Shown one piece after another: positions 30,959 to 40,210 of a stretch of DNA of 64,000 nucleotides. The number at the start of each line of letters is the position of its first letter. The stretch's first letter is position 1. Below the pieces are notes generated by a model, which was given only the letters and a program-made list of their open reading frames with translations, was not told the origin of the DNA and made no database searches. Source of the stretch: Pengzhenrongella sicca (GTDB lineage: Bacteria > Actinomycetota > Actinomycetes > Actinomycetales > Cellulomonadaceae); NCBI RefSeq assembly GCF_017569225.1, contig NZ_CP071868.1, positions 1,116,001 to 1,180,000 on the forward strand. Reading direction: 5' to 3'. The position numbers and the translations under genes were made by a program.

Positions 30959-32825
30959 CGGCCGACGGCGTCGCGCGCCGCTGCGCACGCGCCTCGGGCT
31001 GGTCCTCGTCGTCGCCGCCGGGGCCTTGGGCGCGGCCGCGCTGCCCGCCCACGCGGCGTCGTCGGGCAACGAGATCACCCGGTACGACGCCCAGGTCGAC
31101 CTCGCGGCCGACGGCACGATGTCCGTCGCGCTCGACTTCGACTTCGACTTCGGGGGCGATCCCGGCCACGGCCCGTACCTCACCCTGCCCACCGCGCAGC
31201 GATTCTCGTCCGAGTACGACCGCGTGTACGAGATCACCGACGTCCAGGCGACGTCCGACGACGACGCCGCCGCGCCCGCCGACGTCGACCTCACCGAGGA
31301 GAACGGCTGGCTCCAGATCCGCATCGGCGACCCCGACAAGGATGACGTCAGCGGCGTGCACCGGTACGAGGTGACCTACACGATGCGCGGGCTCGTGAAT
31401 GCGGCTGACTCGACCAACGCGGGCGACGAGCTGTACTGGAACGTCATCGGCGACCAGTGGGAGATCCCGCTCGCCGACCTTACGGTCACGGTCTCCGGGC
31501 CAGCCGCCGTCGACCAGGTCGCGTGCTTCGCGGGCAGCACCGGCTCGGGCTCGGCGTGCGACGACGCGGTCGCCGAGGGCACGGTCGCCCGGTTCGCCCA
31601 GGGCGTCGTCTCCCCGGGACAGGCGCTCACGGTCGCGGCCAGCTACCCGGCGGGCACCTTCACGGACGCCGGGCCGATCCTGCGCGAGCGCTGGGCGCCC
31701 GACCGGGCATTCTCCGTGACGCCGTGGACCGGCACCGCCGCCGCGGTCGTGCTGCTCGGCGGCCTCGGCCTCGTGCTGGGCCGCTCGCGCCAGCGTGGGC
31801 GGGACGAGCAGTACCTCGACCAGGTCCCGGGGCTCAGTCCCCAGGACGGCCAGCCCGGCGCCGTCGGCCCGCGGGACCGCCGGACGCCGATCGCGGTGCA
31901 CTTCACGCCGCCCCCGGACCTGCGCGCCGGTCAGCTGGGCACCCTGATCGACGAGCGGGCCGACCCGCGCGACGTGACCGCGACGATCGTGGACCTCGCG
32001 GTGCGCGGCTACCTGCGCGTCGAGCAGGTCGCCGAGGCCAACGTCGTCGGCCGCGGCGCCGACTGGCAGCTCGTCCGGCTGCGCACGGCCACCGCCGAGC
32101 TCGCGCCGTACGAGCGGACGCTGTTCGACGCGATCTTCGACGACCGCAAGCGGATCACGCTGTCCGAGCTGAAGACGACGTTCGCGGCGTCGATGGCCAC
32201 GGTCCAGAAGGAGCTCTACGAGGACGTCACGACCCGCGGGTGGTTCCGCGGCAACCCGTCGACGGTGCGCACACGGTGGTACGTCGCGGGCGCCGGGCTG
32301 CTCGTGCTCGGCCTCGGGCTGACCGTCGTGCTGGCCGCACTCACGCACTGGGGCATCGTCGGCCTCGCCGCGACGGTCGTGGGCGCGGCGGTGCTCGTCG
32401 CGGCGCGCTCGGCGCCCGCCCGCACCGCGACGGGCACGGCTGTGCTCGCGCAGACGCTCGGCTTCCGGCAGTACCTCGCCACGGCGGAGGCGGAGCAGCT
32501 CCGGTTCGAGGAGGGCGAAGACCTGTTCAGCCGCTACCTGCCGTACGCGATCGTGTTCGGCCTCACCGAGCGCTGGGCGGGCGTGTTCGCGCGGCTCGCG
32601 GAGCAGGGCCGGGCGGTGGCGGAGCCGACCTGGTACGTCGGCCCGGGCTACCACGTGGGCGCGTTCTGGCTGGCCTCGAACTCGTTCGGGCAGGCGGTCG
32701 AGGGCTTCTCCGCGATCGCGACCCAGTCGATGTCGGCGCCGACGCCGGGGTCGTCGGGCTCGTCGGGGTTCTCGGGCGGGTTCTCCGGCGGCGGTGGCGG
32801 CGGAGGTGGTGGCGGCGGCTGGTAG
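30948..32825 (+). CDS. DUF2207-domain membrane protein
   Basis: A 625-residue membrane protein. Signal peptide ([23 protein letters not shown]), a beta-rich extracytoplasmic DUF2207 region ([32 protein letters not shown]), a membrane helix ([15 protein letters not shown]), a cytoplasmic domain with a winged-helix-like segment ([20 protein letters not shown]), a helical pair ([35 protein letters not shown]) and a C-terminal Ser/Gly-rich end finishing in eleven or more Gly and a Trp. This is the standard DUF2207 architecture including the poly-Gly tail. Function unknown. The start GTG or ATG at 30948 overlaps smpB by 11 nt. Confidence 0.92.
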   Translation: MTADGRRRRAPLRTRLGLVLVVAAGALGAAALPAHAASSGNEITRYDAQVDLAADGTMSVALDFDFDFGGDPGHGPYLTLPTAQRFSSEYDRVYEITDVQATSDDDAAAPADVDLTEENGWLQIRIGDPDKDDVSGVHRYEVTYTMRGLVNAADSTNAGDELYWNVIGDQWEIPLADLTVTVSGPAAVDQVACFAGSTGSGSACDDAVAEGTVARFAQGVVSPGQALTVAASYPAGTFTDAGPILRERWAPDRAFSVTPWTGTAAAVVLLGGLGLVLGRSRQRGRDEQYLDQVPGLSPQDGQPGAVGPRDRRTPIAVHFTPPPDLRAGQLGTLIDERADPRDVTATIVDLAVRGYLRVEQVAEANVVGRGADWQLVRLRTATAELAPYERTLFDAIFDDRKRITLSELKTTFAASMATVQKELYEDVTTRGWFRGNPSTVRTRWYVAGAGLLVLGLGLTVVLAALTHWGIVGLAATVVGAAVLVAARSAPARTATGTAVLAQTLGFRQYLATAEAEQLRFEEGEDLFSRYLPYAIVFGLTERWAGVFARLAEQGRAVAEPTWYVGPGYHVGAFWLASNSFGQAVEGFSAIATQSMSAPTPGSSGSSGFSGGFSGGGGGGGGGGGW

Positions 32826-32831
32826 CCGTCG

Positions 32832-33392
32832 CTACAGGCGCCGGCCGAAGATCGCCAGCAGCCGGGTCTGCGGGTCGTCCGACGGCGCGCTCGGCAGCGG
32901 CTCGGCGAACAGCGGGTGCCCGAGCTCCGCGGCGCGATCGCTCCACTCGATGAGCAGGCGGTCCACCGTGAGCGGGTCGATCGTCTCGTCGAGGTGCAGC
33001 GCGGTCGCGAGGTCCCAGCCGTGGATCGCGAGGTCGGTGACCAGCTCGTCCAGGTACTCGTGCGCCGCGCGCTCGCCCGAGGACAGCTCGACGGTGCGCC
33101 CGAGCACGCCCTGGGTCGCGAAGGCGTCGATCGAGGCCCCGATCGCCCGCCGCCAGGCCGCCACCGGGTCGTCGCCCAGCACGTCGCCGTCGAACGCGGT
33201 GCCGACGTCGGCGATCGTGCGGCCGGCGAGCAGCTCGGGCGCCCACAGGTGCTCGGCGGTCAGATGGTTCACCAGCTGGCGGACCGACCAGTCGGTGCAG
33301 GGGGTCGGGTCGTCCCAGTGGCCGAGCGCGGCGGTGACCAGGGCGGTGAATCGTTGGGCGTTCTCGCGGTGCAGGCTCAGTAGCTCATCCAT
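32832..33392 (-). CDS. TIGR03086/mycothiol-dependent DinB-like protein
   Basis: A 186-residue protein of the maleylpyruvate isomerase-like, DinB-fold superfamily: HRENAQRFTALVTAALGHWD, then PTPCTDWSVRQLVNHLTAEH with the metal-ligand His, a second His in LVTDLAIHGWDLATAL, and C-terminal helix region. Members use mycothiol as thiol cofactor and metal; the specific reaction here is unknown. It is convergent with the DUF2207 gene, 6 nt apart, and divergent from ssrA with about 150 nt between. ATG at 33392. Confidence 0.9.
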   Translation of the reverse strand: MDELLSLHRENAQRFTALVTAALGHWDDPTPCTDWSVRQLVNHLTAEHLWAPELLAGRTIADVGTAFDGDVLGDDPVAAWRRAIGASIDAFATQGVLGRTVELSSGERAAHEYLDELVTDLAIHGWDLATALHLDETIDPLTVDRLLIEWSDRAAELGHPLFAEPLPSAPSDDPQTRLLAIFGRRL

Positions 33393-33539
33393 GCTCCTAG
33401 CCTCTTCCTTCGGCGCACGGCGCGCCAGAGGAACGTCGACGCGCTGAGCCCCGCCCGTGCGGGACTTCTGGACTATGCTGGGGCCCTCGGACTGGGCACG
33501 CTTCGGCGGGTTCGGCTCGGGTGCTTGATAAATGCACAG

Positions 33540-33901
33540 GGGGGTGATCGGTTTCGACGGTGATCGTCGATCCAGGAGAAGCGGGCCGAGGATGCAGGGT
33601 TATCTCGTCAACGCTCCCTGCAAAACCAATAGGTGCCGACTCCAATCGCACCGACTTCGCACTCGCCGCTTAGGCCAGTCTGAAGTCCGTTAGCCCGAGT
33701 TTGCTCTCGATTCGGTAACTAGCGTCATCTAGAGAGCTTGCTTGCAGCGTTCGTCGTCGGCGCTGCTGGGACTTTTAGGCGACTGGGCCTGTCAGCGGCA
33801 TGCTTGCTAGATTGCTGGGGCCGAGAAAAGCGCAGCAAGCTGCGCCCGGAGAAGTCCTGGTTCACAGTCATCGGACGCGGGTTCGATTCCCGCCACCTCC
33901 A
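33540..33901 (+). ncRNA. ssrA: tmRNA
   Basis: The tRNA-like ends are clear: 5' GGGGGUG pairs with CACCUCC at 33894-33900 (one G-U), and the T arm GGGTTCGATTCCC precedes it; CCA is not encoded. The conserved ATCGGTTTCGACGG follows the 5' end. The tag frame begins with the resume codon GCA at 33621 and encodes AKPIGADSNRTDFALAA followed by TAG at 33672-33674, the degradation tag ending in ALAA. It frees stalled ribosomes with SmpB (30488). A promoter-like TATGCT is at 33474-33479, about 60 nt before the mature end. Confidence 0.97.
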
Positions 33902-33936
33902 CCCCCTGGACCTGCGTCAGCGCAGGTCAAAGTAAT

Positions 33937-33976
33937 GCAGAAGTAGCCATCCGTTCACACGGGTGGCTACTTCTGC
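33937..33976 (+). terminator. Terminator hairpin after ssrA
   Basis: Perfect 13-bp stem (GCAGAAGTAGCCA, 33937-33949; complement 33964-33976) with a 14-nt loop and a following T-poor end. A smaller hairpin CCTGCG-TCAG-CGCAGG sits at 33911-33926 directly after the mature RNA. Confidence 0.75.
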
Positions 33977-34037
33977 GTGTGGGGCCTCGGCGTGGAGGGT
34001 GGTGCGTGTCGATTCGCGTCACTCGTAGAGTCGGGCC

Positions 34038-34442
34038 ATGGCGGAAGGCATCGTGACATCGAGCGACGCGGAGTTCCGGGCGATGCTTGCCGGCAGCCCA
34101 GAGTCGATCGCCGAATTGGCGATGCTCGCCCGTGGCCTCATCTTCGATGTGCTTCCCCAGACCGTCGAGGTGGTGTGGCCCCACCAGAGGATCGCCGGCT
34201 TCGGCACCGGCCCGAAGAAGCTGACCGAGCACTTCGTCTGGCTGGCGCCGCGCTCGAAGCACGTGGCGTTCGGGTTCTCCTACGGCTCTGAGCTGCCGGC
34301 GCCCGACGGCCTGCTCGAGGGCACCGGACGCCTGATGCGGCACGTGAAGATCCGCGCGGCGACGGATCTCGCGAACCCGGAGCTGCGTCGGCTCGTCGAG
34401 GTGGCGACCACGCATCGCGTACCGCCGCCCCGGAGCGCGTAG
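34038..34442 (+). CDS. DUF1801-domain protein
   Basis: A 134-residue protein with the DUF1801/YdhG pattern: LARGLIFDVLPQTVEVVWPH at the N-terminal third, GFGTGPKKLTEHFVWLAPRS as the central strand pair and GTGRLMRHVKIRAATDLANP near the C-terminus. The fold is that of a small iron-chaperone-like family whose function is not established. The ATG at 34038 is very likely leaderless since TAGAGT lies exactly 6 nt upstream. It follows the ssrA terminator and is in the same direction as the GrpB gene, 46 nt apart. Confidence 0.88.
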   Translation: MAEGIVTSSDAEFRAMLAGSPESIAELAMLARGLIFDVLPQTVEVVWPHQRIAGFGTGPKKLTEHFVWLAPRSKHVAFGFSYGSELPAPDGLLEGTGRLMRHVKIRAATDLANPELRRLVEVATTHRVPPPRSA

Positions 34443-34488
34443 GGATCGACCAGCCGGGGACGTCCTGCCGGCAGGAGAGGATGGGGAC

Positions 34489-35061
34489 GTGGACGACGAT
34501 CGCAGCGCCTATCTCGATTCCGTGCTGATCGGCGGACGGGAGCCCGCGAGCATCGTGGTGGTCGACTACGACGACGCGTGGCCCGACCGGTTTGAGGTCC
34601 TCGCCGACCGGGTCAGGCAGGCCCTCGGGCGGGGGGTACGCCGCCTCGAGCACATCGGCTCGACCTCGGTACCGGGCCTGGCCGCGAAGCCCATCATCGA
34701 CATGCTCCTGGTCGTGGACGACGTCCAGGACGAAGCCGCGTTCGTCCCGGCGCTGAAAGGTGCGGGCTTCGAGCTTCGCGTCCGCGAGCCGGGCCACCGC
34801 ATGTTCCGGACCCCCGAGCGCGACATGCACCTGCACGTGTACGCCGTCGGCCGGCCGGAGACGAGCGACTACCTCGACCTTCGGGACTGGCTCCGCGTGA
34901 GCAGCGAGGACCGCACTCTGTACGAGAGCGTCAAGCGGCGGCTGGCGCAGCAGCAGTGGGCCGACATGAACGACTACGCCGACGCCAAGACCGACGTCGT
35001 GCTCGACATTCTCAACCGGGCACGGCTCTGGAGGGCCGGCGCGCGCCCCACCGTCGTCTAG
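34489..35061 (+). CDS. GrpB/UPF0157-family nucleotidyltransferase-like protein
   Basis: A 190-residue GrpB-family protein: VVDYDDAWPDRFEVLADRVR, then the diagnostic RRLEHIGSTSVPGLAAKPII and DMLLVVDDV with the acidic residues of a nucleotidyltransferase fold, and FRTPERDMHLHVYAVG with the conserved His. Members are often fused to or near dephospho-CoA kinase; activity is not defined. The GTG at 34489 is preceded by AGGAGAGGATGGGG. Transcribed in the same direction as the DUF1801 gene. Confidence 0.9.
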   Translation: MDDDRSAYLDSVLIGGREPASIVVVDYDDAWPDRFEVLADRVRQALGRGVRRLEHIGSTSVPGLAAKPIIDMLLVVDDVQDEAAFVPALKGAGFELRVREPGHRMFRTPERDMHLHVYAVGRPETSDYLDLRDWLRVSSEDRTLYESVKRRLAQQQWADMNDYADAKTDVVLDILNRARLWRAGARPTVV

Positions 35062-35181
35062 TCACTTCCACGTCCTGGGTACGACGGTCGATCGCCGTCG
35101 TCACGGGCCGGTGGGTGATGCGGCGCGCGGAGCAGGCAAGATGGAGACCTCACCATCCGGCGCCGACACGAGAGGAACCTC

Positions 35182-36855
35182 ATGGAGGCAGTGGCCCTCT
35201 ACCTCGGCGCCGCTCTCGTCGGCGGGCTCATCGCGGTGCTGCTCCGGCTGCCGCCGCTCGTCGGCTTCCTCGCCGCCGGGTTCGCCCTCGGCGCCGGCGG
35301 CGCTCCGGACCTGCCGTACCTCGAGTCGATCGCGGACCTCGGCGTCGTCCTGCTGCTGTTCGCCATCGGCCTGAAGCTCGATGTCCGCACGCTGCTGCGC
35401 CCCGAGATCTGGCTGACCACCGTCGTGCACATGGCGGTGAGCGTCGCGATCGCGTTCGGCTTCCTCGGCCTGATCGCGGTGATCGGGTTCGGGTTCGTCG
35501 CCGGCGAGTCGGTCGGCGCGCTGGCGCTCGTCGGCTTCGCGTTGTCCTTCTCCTCGACGGTCTTCGTGGTCAAGGTGCTCGACGACCGGTCCGACACCAC
35601 CGCGCTCTACGGGCGCATCGCGGTGGGCGTGCTCGTCATGCAGGACGTCGCCGCCGTCACCTTCCTGTCGCTGTCGAGCGGTGAGGCGCCGAGCCCGTGG
35701 GCACTGCTGCTCTTCCTGCTGATCCCGGGCTCGTGGGTGCTGCACCGGATCTGGGACCGCGCTGGCCACGGCGAGCTGCAGGCGCTGTTCGGTGTGTCGG
35801 TCGCCGTGGTGCTCGGCTTCGGGCTGTTCGAGCTCGTCGGCATCGACGGCGACGTCGGGGCGCTCGTCGTCGGCGCGCTGCTGTCGTCCCATCCCCAGGC
35901 GGGGGAGCTGTCGCGGTCCCTCATGACGTTCAAGGACCTCATGCTGGTGGCGTTCTTCGTGCAGATCGGGCTGCATGGCACGCCGCACCTGCTCGAGATC
36001 GGCCTGGCTCTGCTCCTGCTGCTGATCCTGCCGTTCCAGGTCGCGGCCTACGCCGTCGTGCTGTGGCTGATGCGCCTGCGGCGGCGCACGTCGTTTCTCG
36101 CCAGCCTGGTGCTGGCGAACTACTCCGAGTTCGGGATCATCGTCGTCGCCGTGGGCGCGTCCACCGGTGTGCTCGAGGATCAGTGGGTCGTGGTCATCTC
36201 GCTCGCCGTCGCCTTCAGCTTCGGCGTGTCGGCGATCGTCAACCGCCGCGGCGTCGAGCTCGCGACGCGGCTGTCGCGCCTCCTTCCGGCGCGCGCCAGC
36301 GATCGGCTGCACCCGGACGACCGGCTGGTCGACGTCGGCGACGCCGACGCGCTCGTCCTCGGCCTCGGACGCCTCGGGGCCGCGACCTACGCCCGGCTGC
36401 GCGACGAGTACGGGCTGTCCGTCGTCGGCGTCGAGCACGACCGCACCCGCGTCACCGCGCTGGAGGACGAGGGCTACGAGGTGGTCCGCGCGGACGCGAC
36501 CGACCTGGAGTTCTGGACCCGCGTGCAGCGCGCCGGCCGCGTCAAGGTCGCGGTCCTCGCGATGCCCTTCCACAACGCCAACCTCATCGCGCTGACCCGG
36601 CTCCAGGCGGCCGGCTTCACGGGAAAGGTCGCCGCGGTCGCGCGGTACGACGACGACGTCGCGGAGCTGCAGCGGCACGGCGCGGACGCGGTGTTCCACC
36701 TGTACGGCTCGGCGGGCTTCGCGCTCGCCGACCACGCGGCGGACGTGTTGCTCCAGGGCCTGGGCCCGGCGGCGCCCGAGCATCACCCTCCGGCCCATCC
36801 GGGTGACGCGCTGGACGTCCTCAAGCCGCTCGATCGCGATACCGACCCGGTCTAG
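35182..36855 (+). CDS. CPA2-family cation/proton antiporter with RCK domain
   Basis: A 557-residue protein of the KefB/YbaL type. The first about 390 residues hold about twelve membrane segments (YLGAALVGGLIAVLLRLPPL, LVGFLAAGFALGAGG, ADLGVVLLLFAIGLKLD) including the antiporter pattern around GVLVMQDVAAV with its Asp. Residues about 395-530 form an RCK/TrkA-N Rossmann domain (LVLGLGRLGAATYARL then VVGVEHD), which binds NAD or nucleotide and gates transport. Such proteins export K+ or Na+ in exchange for protons. ATG at 35182 with GAGAGGAACCTC upstream. It ends 14 nt before the convergent arr gene. Confidence 0.93.
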   Translation: MEAVALYLGAALVGGLIAVLLRLPPLVGFLAAGFALGAGGAPDLPYLESIADLGVVLLLFAIGLKLDVRTLLRPEIWLTTVVHMAVSVAIAFGFLGLIAVIGFGFVAGESVGALALVGFALSFSSTVFVVKVLDDRSDTTALYGRIAVGVLVMQDVAAVTFLSLSSGEAPSPWALLLFLLIPGSWVLHRIWDRAGHGELQALFGVSVAVVLGFGLFELVGIDGDVGALVVGALLSSHPQAGELSRSLMTFKDLMLVAFFVQIGLHGTPHLLEIGLALLLLLILPFQVAAYAVVLWLMRLRRRTSFLASLVLANYSEFGIIVVAVGASTGVLEDQWVVVISLAVAFSFGVSAIVNRRGVELATRLSRLLPARASDRLHPDDRLVDVGDADALVLGLGRLGAATYARLRDEYGLSVVGVEHDRTRVTALEDEGYEVVRADATDLEFWTRVQRAGRVKVAVLAMPFHNANLIALTRLQAAGFTGKVAAVARYDDDVAELQRHGADAVFHLYGSAGFALADHAADVLLQGLGPAAPEHHPPAHPGDALDVLKPLDRDTDPV

Positions 36856-36869
36856 CGACGGTCAACGCG

Positions 36870-37295
36870 TCAGTCGATCGCCTCGATGCCGAGCTTCGCG
36901 AGCGTGTCGAGGCGATCGCGCATGCCCTGGAGCGCCTCCGGGGAGTGCCCGACCCAGTCCACGACCTCGCCGACGACGCGTAGGGGGCGCCGGGTGCGGT
37001 ACGACCTCGTCGGATTGCCGGGAAACCGCTGGTCCGTCAGGTTCGGATCGTTCTGGATCGGGCCCGTCGGTTCGACGCGATAGATCCTGCCGGGGCCCTC
37101 ACCCGCCGCAAGCTCCGCGCCCCAGGTGGCCGCGTCGAGGGTCGCGGTGAGGTAGACGTAGCTCGCCGGCTGGCGCGCGCCGTAGTTCGAGCCGCGGCCC
37201 GGCTCGAGCAGGGCCCCCACCGGCAGGTCGGCTTTCGTGCCGTGGAAGAAGGGCCCGGGGTCGGTGACGGCGGGGTCCGTCGGGTCCTCGGCCAT
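36870..37295 (-). CDS. arr: Rifampin ADP-ribosyltransferase Arr
   Basis: A 141-residue enzyme with the full Arr pattern: FFHGTKADLPVGALLEPGRG, then SNYGARQPASYVYLTATLDA, AATWGAELAAGEGPGRIYRV, PTGPIQNDPNLTDQRFPGNP and RPLRVVGEVVDWVGHSPE. The catalytic His and Tyr/Asp positions are conserved. It inactivates rifamycins by ADP-ribosylation with NAD. Length is typical (about 140). The ATG at 37295 has AAGGAG at good spacing. It is the last gene of a probable operon hydrolase - TMEM175 - arr (gaps 12 and 18 nt). Confidence 0.95.
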   Translation of the reverse strand: MAEDPTDPAVTDPGPFFHGTKADLPVGALLEPGRGSNYGARQPASYVYLTATLDAATWGAELAAGEGPGRIYRVEPTGPIQNDPNLTDQRFPGNPTRSYRTRRPLRVVGEVVDWVGHSPEALQGMRDRLDTLAKLGIEAID

Positions 37296-37313
37296 GCGCA
37301 CTCCTTCGACGGC

Positions 37314-37928
37314 TCACTCCGTGGGGTCGGGCTGCGCGGCCACGAGCCGCTCGATCCGCCGGTCCGGAATCAGCCACAGGGCTGCGACGACGACGTACAG
37401 GGCGTACGACAGCGGCGTCCACACGAACGCCATGACGATGCCGAGCGCGTACAGCACCGGGGAGATCTCGCCCTTGCGATCCCGCCCGACGGCGCGGGCG
37501 AGCGTGCTGTTGGCTCCTCCTGCCCGGATGATCATCCGGCTCAGCACGAAGTACGCGACACCCGCCATCAACAGGATCAGCCCGTAGAGCGCGGCGGGCG
37601 CGGCGGCGCCGTGGCTTTCGCCGAGCCAGCTTGTCGAGAACGGGACCAGCGAGAGCCAGAACAACAGGTGCATGTTTGCCCACATGATCGATCCGCTCAT
37701 GTGATCGGCGGTCGACATCAGGTGGTGGTGGTTGTTCCAGTAGATCGCGATGTACACGAAGCTGAGGATGTAGCTGAAGATCACGGGGACGAGATGGGCG
37801 TCGACGAGATCGGCGAACGTCGCGACGTGCCCCTCCTCGGACTCGGGCACGCGGAGCTCGAGCACCATGATCGTGATGACGATGGCGAGGACTCCATCGC
37901 TGAACGCTTCCAGCCGGCTCGTGCGCAT
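37314..37928 (-). CDS. TMEM175-family channel (DUF1211)
   Basis: A 204-residue protein that starts with the family motif RLEAFSDGVLAIVITIMVLE (FSD) and contains six hydrophobic segments, including VIFSYILSFVYIAIYWNNHH with the conserved NHHH, and LLFWLSLVPFSTSWLGE. Bacterial TMEM175 proteins form potassium-selective tetramers. Positioned between an alpha/beta hydrolase and arr on the same strand; a common stress role is possible but not shown. Confidence 0.92.
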   Translation of the reverse strand: MRTSRLEAFSDGVLAIVITIMVLELRVPESEEGHVATFADLVDAHLVPVIFSYILSFVYIAIYWNNHHHLMSTADHMSGSIMWANMHLLFWLSLVPFSTSWLGESHGAAAPAALYGLILLMAGVAYFVLSRMIIRAGGANSTLARAVGRDRKGEISPVLYALGIVMAFVWTPLSYALYVVVAALWLIPDRRIERLVAAQPDPTE

Positions 37929-37940
37929 GGCGCCGATCCG

Positions 37941-38765
37941 TCAGGACGTGATGAACGCCAGCAGATCGGCGTTGATCGTCTCGGCCTCGGTGGTCGGCAT
38001 GCCGTGCGGGAATCCCGCGTACGTCTTCAGCGTCCCGTTCTGGACCAGCGCCGCGGACAGGGGAGCGGAGTCGGCGTAGGGGACGATCTGGTCGTCGTCG
38101 CCGTGCATCACCAGGACCGGGACGGAGATCTTCTTCAGGTCCTCCGTGAAGTCGGTCTGGGAGAAGGCCACGATGCCGTCGTAGTGGGCCTTGGCCCCGC
38201 CCATCATTCCCTGCCGCCACCAGTTCTCGATGATCGCCTCCGACGGCTCGACCCCAGGGCGGTTGAAGCCGTAGAACGGGCCGGACGGCAGCGCGCGGTA
38301 GAAGTCCGACCGGTGGGTGGCCACCTCGACCTGGAGGCCGTCGAAGACGGCCTTCGGCAGGCCGCCGGGGTTGGCCTCGGTCTGCACCATGATCGGGGGC
38401 ACGGCGCTGATCAGCACCGCCTTGGCGACGCGGCTCTCGCCGTGACGGGCGAGGTAGCGCACCACCTCGCCGCCGCCGGTGGAGTGGCCGACGTGGACGG
38501 CGTCGTGCAGATCGAGATGCGCCGTCACGGCGGCGAGGTCGTCGGCGTAGTGGTCCATGTCGTGGCCGTCGCTGGTCTGGGTCGAGCGTCCGTGCCCGCG
38601 TCGGTCGTGCGCGACGACCCGGAAGCCGTGCTGGAGGAAGAAGAGCATCTGGGTGTCCCAGTCGTCGGCCGACAGGGGCCAGCCGTGACTGAAGACGATC
38701 GGCTGGCCCGAGCCCCAGTCCTTGAAGAAGATCTCCGTGCCGTCGGTCGTGGTGATGGTGCCCAT
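37941..38765 (-). CDS. Alpha/beta hydrolase, chloroperoxidase-like
   Basis: A 274-residue serine hydrolase of the cofactor-free haloperoxidase/esterase group: [20 protein letters not shown] (oxyanion HGW), [18 protein letters not shown] (nucleophile Ser), [20 protein letters not shown] (Asp) and [16 protein letters not shown] (His). No signal peptide, so cytoplasmic. The ATG at 38765 is chosen because GGAGG lies 6 nt upstream and it gives the family N-terminus [13 protein letters not shown]; the frame is open to 38855. First gene of a three-gene set with TMEM175 and arr. Confidence 0.93.
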   Translation of the reverse strand: MGTITTTDGTEIFFKDWGSGQPIVFSHGWPLSADDWDTQMLFFLQHGFRVVAHDRRGHGRSTQTSDGHDMDHYADDLAAVTAHLDLHDAVHVGHSTGGGEVVRYLARHGESRVAKAVLISAVPPIMVQTEANPGGLPKAVFDGLQVEVATHRSDFYRALPSGPFYGFNRPGVEPSEAIIENWWRQGMMGGAKAHYDGIVAFSQTDFTEDLKKISVPVLVMHGDDDQIVPYADSAPLSAALVQNGTLKTYAGFPHGMPTTEAETINADLLAFITS

Positions 38766-38881
38766 GTGCGTCCTCCGTGAGTCCAGGATGAGGCGAGCGG
38801 GTCTCGTCCGCGCTTCGCGGAAAACCCAACAAAGCGGGCGAATCACCTCGAGCATACCGAGCAGCCGATCTCGCGTGCACT

Positions 38882-38913
38882 ACCCGCCTAGGAGTGCACC
38901 CGCCTAGGAGTGC
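38882..38913. repeat. Tandem 16-bp duplication at the dgc stop
   Basis: ACCCGCCTAGGAGTGC occurs twice in direct succession (38882-38897, 38898-38913). The second copy contains the stop codon of the GGDEF gene, so one copy lies outside and one inside the coding end. Confidence 0.85.
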
Positions 38914-40004
38914 ACCCGGTCGCGCCCCTGCGCCTTGGCGCCGTACATGAGCTCGTCGACCCGGCGCAGCACCGACAGCGCGGGCTCGCCGGGCCGCAGC
39001 TCCGTGACCCCGAAGCTCGCGGTGACGCGCACCCCGACCGCCACGGCCAGCTCCTGCGGCAGCGCCTGCCGGAGCCGCTCGGCGAGCTGGACGGCCTGGC
39101 CGTGATCGGTTGCGGGCGCGACGAGCACGAACTCCTCACCGCCGATGCGTGCCAGCACGTCGCCTTCGCGCACGGTGCGGCCAGCTACCTCGGCGACCAC
39201 GCGCAGCACCCGGTCGCCCAGGTCGTGCCCGAACGCGTCGTTGACCTGCTTGAAGTGGTCGAGGTCGAAGTACACGACGCCGACCGGGTGGGAGTCGCTG
39301 ACCAGGCCGGACTGGAAGCCGAGCTCGTCGAGCAGGCGGCGCCGGTTGGCGATGCCGGTGAGCTCGTCCAGGTAGGCCATGTCCCGCAGCTGCGATGCGG
39401 TGGCGTCCGCCCGCGCGGCGTCGGCCACGGCGGCGGTGACGTGCTCCTTCGCCCGCGACAGCACGAGCAGCAGGACGAGGTACACCCCGAGGTACACGCC
39501 GTACCGGGTCGAGACCCAGAGGTAGTCGCCGCTGTCGGGCAGGCGCGAGAGCGTCGCCGCGACCACCGCCGTGAACAGGACGGCGAAGACCAAGCCGTGC
39601 ACGAGCGCCGTCCGCGTGCGTTGGAAGAGGAAGCCGACGATCAGGCACACGACCACGCCGAGCAGCGGCGTCGGCAGCAGCGAGGCCCAGGCGGTCTCGG
39701 CGTCGGGGGCGTCCGCGATCCGGCCGGTCGCGATCACGATCCACAGCGCCTCGAGCAGGACGAGGATCGTCAGGGCCGCGCGGATGGCCCATTGCTGCTT
39801 GCGCACGAGGATCCAGGCAAACACCACAAGCGCGGCGCCCAGCGGCGGGTAGCCCCAGCGCACCCACGGGTCGCTGGAACCCTCCCTGAACCAGGTGACC
39901 GTGATGATCGGGGCCCCCACCGCGATGCCGAGGACGACGACGCGCCGCGCGAGCCCGGCGAGGTCACCGCCGCGCGGCAGCGAAGGACCGTCGGCTCGTC
40001 TCAT
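38904..40004 (-). CDS. Membrane-bound diguanylate cyclase
   Basis: A 366-residue protein. About six membrane segments occupy residues 20-200 (e.g. RVVVLGIAVGAPIITVTWF, AALTILVLLEALWIVIATG, LVFAVLFTAVVAATL). The C-terminal GGDEF domain has DELTGIANRRRLLDELGF, GVVYFDLDHFKQVNDAFGHD and the active-site variant IGGEEF. An inhibitory I-site RxxD (REGD) sits five residues before the motif, so product inhibition is expected. It makes c-di-GMP in response to an unknown membrane signal. ATG at 40004. The 206 nt upstream to the next gene hold nothing recognisable. Confidence 0.94.
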   Translation of the reverse strand: MRRADGPSLPRGGDLAGLARRVVVLGIAVGAPIITVTWFREGSSDPWVRWGYPPLGAALVVFAWILVRKQQWAIRAALTILVLLEALWIVIATGRIADAPDAETAWASLLPTPLLGVVVCLIVGFLFQRTRTALVHGLVFAVLFTAVVAATLSRLPDSGDYLWVSTRYGVYLGVYLVLLLVLSRAKEHVTAAVADAARADATASQLRDMAYLDELTGIANRRRLLDELGFQSGLVSDSHPVGVVYFDLDHFKQVNDAFGHDLGDRVLRVVAEVAGRTVREGDVLARIGGEEFVLVAPATDHGQAVQLAERLRQALPQELAVAVGVRVTASFGVTELRPGEPALSVLRRVDELMYGAKAQGRDRVHS

Positions 40005-40210
40005 CGCGCGACCTCACCTTCCCTGCCGGGGCACCGTCCGCGCGGACCTCGCGCGCCCCGCGGGACGCCGTCGGCCCGTCGGGGTGGCACAGTGTCGCAC
40101 CCCCGCGATCGTTCGCGGGCGCGATGTCCAGCGGTGTCACCCGCACGGCGGCGACCCGGCGGTGGGGACCTCGGCGGTGCCCCCGGCGGTAGCGCCGGCC
40201 GGCCGGTCGG

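Noticed and set aside
29063-31339. A 758-codon open frame on the minus strand
   Set aside because: Antisense of the M23 peptidase, smpB and DUF2207 genes; composition (Leu/Arg/Asp/Val runs) is not protein-like and core genes explain the region.
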